This document shows, in pieces, positions 13,794-14,497 of a stretch of DNA of 14,497 nucleotides. The notes under the pieces were generated by a model. The model was given only the letters and a program-made list of their open reading frames with translations, ran no database searches and was not told the origin of the DNA. The stretch spans positions 1 to 14,497 of the forward strand of contig JAJRWJ010000425.1 in assembly GCA_024276805.1 (NCBI GenBank). The letters run 5' to 3'. Every line of letters begins with the position of its first letter. The stretch's first letter is position 1. This stretch comes from Gammaproteobacteria bacterium. GTDB lineage: Bacteria; Pseudomonadota; Gammaproteobacteria; Methylococcales; Methylomonadaceae. Both the position numbers and the translations under genes were made by a program.

Positions 13794-13925
13794 CCGTCTG
13801 CAAATGACGGGCAGCAATCCGGCACAGCGCAGTGCCGGCTGTATCAATGGACTTAAGCCATTGATCATGAAGGAAACAGCCAGTCACATCGAGAGTTTTA
13901 CAAACATCCCATGATGGACGTTTAT
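13794..13925 (-). repeat. Structured multi-hairpin intergenic element, copy B
   Basis: Read on the minus strand, the order matches copy A. ATAAAC pairs with GTTTGT (13925-13900) around CATGGGAT. A long arm GGCTGT/ACAGCC encloses ATCAATGG/CCATTGAT (13881-13837). Next come CCGGCAC/GTGCCGG (13838-13819) and CCGTC/GACGG (13810-13794) with loop ATTTGCA. Stem bases differ from copy A while pairing is kept, notably in the ATGG/CCAT stem and the last hairpin. As with copy A, it lies between two co-oriented genes and ends about 150 bp before the downstream gene. A TATCAT box (13933-13928) precedes it as TATAAT precedes copy A. Confidence 0.55.
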
Positions 13926-13945
13926 TGATGATAGCCAATCAACCC

Positions 13946-14497
13946 TCAGAAACGCGGAATCTGACTATAGTCTGAATCGCCCCGATGCACATGCATCGCA
14001 CCAAATTCAGCGCAGCGATGCAGGGTCGGGACCGCCTTGCCAGGATTCAACAGGCCTTTTTCGTCGAAAGCCTTTTTTATCGCATGGAACTGCTGCAACG
14101 TCTGCCCGGAAAACTGCAGGCACATATGGTCGATTTTTTCCACGCCGACACCGTGTTCGCCGGTGATGGTGCCGCCGGCGGCAATGCTCAGGGCAAGAAT
14201 ATCGCCGCCGAGCCGTTCGGCCTTTTGCAGTTCGCCGGGCTGATTGGCGTCGTACAAAATCAGTGGATGCAGATTGCCGTCGCCGGCATGGAAGACATTG
14301 GCCACGGCCAGGCCGTATATTCTGGATAAACCGGCGATTGCCGCCAGTACCCGGGCCAGATGACGGCGTGGTATCGTGCCGTCCATGCAATAGTAGTCCG
14401 GTGAAATCCGGCCCACTGCGGGGAAAGCGGATTTGCGTCCCGCCCAGAATTTTTGCCTCTCCTGTTCGCTTCGTGCAACCTGTATCGGTTCAGCGCC
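13946..14497 (-). CDS. glcD: Glycolate oxidase FAD-linked subunit GlcD, 5' end outside window
   Basis: The frame is open from the right edge to a TGA at 13946-13948 and gives the last 183 residues of a protein usually about 500 long. It carries the C-terminal FAD-oxidase (GlcD) hallmarks in order: FWAGRKSAFPAVGRISPDYY, MDGTIPRR, VANVFHAGDGNLHPLILYD, the ITGEHGVGVEK flavin-site motif, and FDEKGLLNPGKAVPTLHRC. The ending GAMHVH is also shared with enterobacterial GlcD. GlcD with GlcE and GlcF oxidises glycolate to glyoxylate at the membrane; D-lactate dehydrogenase paralogues are related, but the PTLHRCAEFGAMHVH end favours GlcD. Nothing suggests a frameshift. GlcE/GlcF genes, if adjacent on this side, are not downstream: the next 300 bp are non-coding. 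Confidence 0.9.
   Translation of the reverse strand, partial: GAEPIQVARSEQERQKFWAGRKSAFPAVGRISPDYYCMDGTIPRRHLARVLAAIAGLSRIYGLAVANVFHAGDGNLHPLILYDANQPGELQKAERLGGDILALSIAAGGTITGEHGVGVEKIDHMCLQFSGQTLQQFHAIKKAFDEKGLLNPGKAVPTLHRCAEFGAMHVHRGDSDYSQIPRF

Larger units (their letters stand above)
13643..13945. other. 303-bp intergenic region between glcD and the membrane/SPFH operon
   Basis: This gap contains copy B of the structured element and the CCGGCAATTGCCGG palindrome. On the minus strand, TTGCAT-N17-TAGACT (about 13725-13750) is a weak promoter candidate for the leftward operon. No coding frame is convincing. Confidence 0.5.

Overview
The window reads as chromosomal DNA of a gammaproteobacterium. 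The right-edge protein closely follows the end of enterobacterial-type GlcD. The control region on the left has the layout of a proteobacterial phage-shock (psp) promoter, and the GTAGCC...GGCTAC intergenic repeat is of a type common in gammaproteobacteria. Genus cannot be fixed from sequence alone. I see no rRNA, tRNA, CRISPR array, transposase or phage gene.

Left block (1-3561): a PspA/IM30-family gene runs leftward off the window from a near-consensus sigma-54 promoter. Divergently, a sigma-54 activator gene (AAA+ plus Fis-type helix-turn-helix, with its own N-terminal domain) is followed 10 bp later by a MATE-family (DinF-like) transporter. The roughly 160 bp between pspA and the activator holds the sigma-54 -24/-12 element, a perfect IHF consensus, paired ATGT/ACAT dyads about 100 bp upstream of the predicted pspA start, and a probable sigma-70 promoter for the activator. 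This matches the logic of the E. coli pspF-pspA region.

Middle block (3562-9925): a 407-bp gap contains a 16-bp palindrome, a TATAAT box and a 150-bp element that can fold into a string of hairpins. Then come a small secreted protein of unknown function and an operon of a DUF2760 membrane-anchored protein, a 673-aa Hsp70-like ATPase and a 917-aa Hsp70-like ATPase with a long C-terminal (DUF3731-type) domain. The two Hsp70s are tandem paralogues, with no J-protein or GrpE gene beside them.

Right block (9926-14497): a 415-bp gap with a GTAGCC-type repeat precedes a leftward group. In transcription order this is a four-TM protein with a large predicted periplasmic coiled coil, an SPFH/band-7-like protein with a roughly 250-residue coiled-coil tail (ATGA overlap with its upstream neighbour), and a small polytopic membrane protein. 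Upstream of this group lies a second, diverged copy of the hairpin element, in the same orientation relative to its downstream gene as the first copy. The 3' part of glcD enters from the right edge.

Common thread (inference): PspA, a flotillin-like coiled-coil protein with a membrane partner, a MATE pump and unusual Hsp70s all suggest envelope or proteostasis stress. The most noteworthy items are the paired structured intergenic elements, the complete psp-type control region with a non-PspF-like activator, and the SPFH/coiled-coil membrane module.
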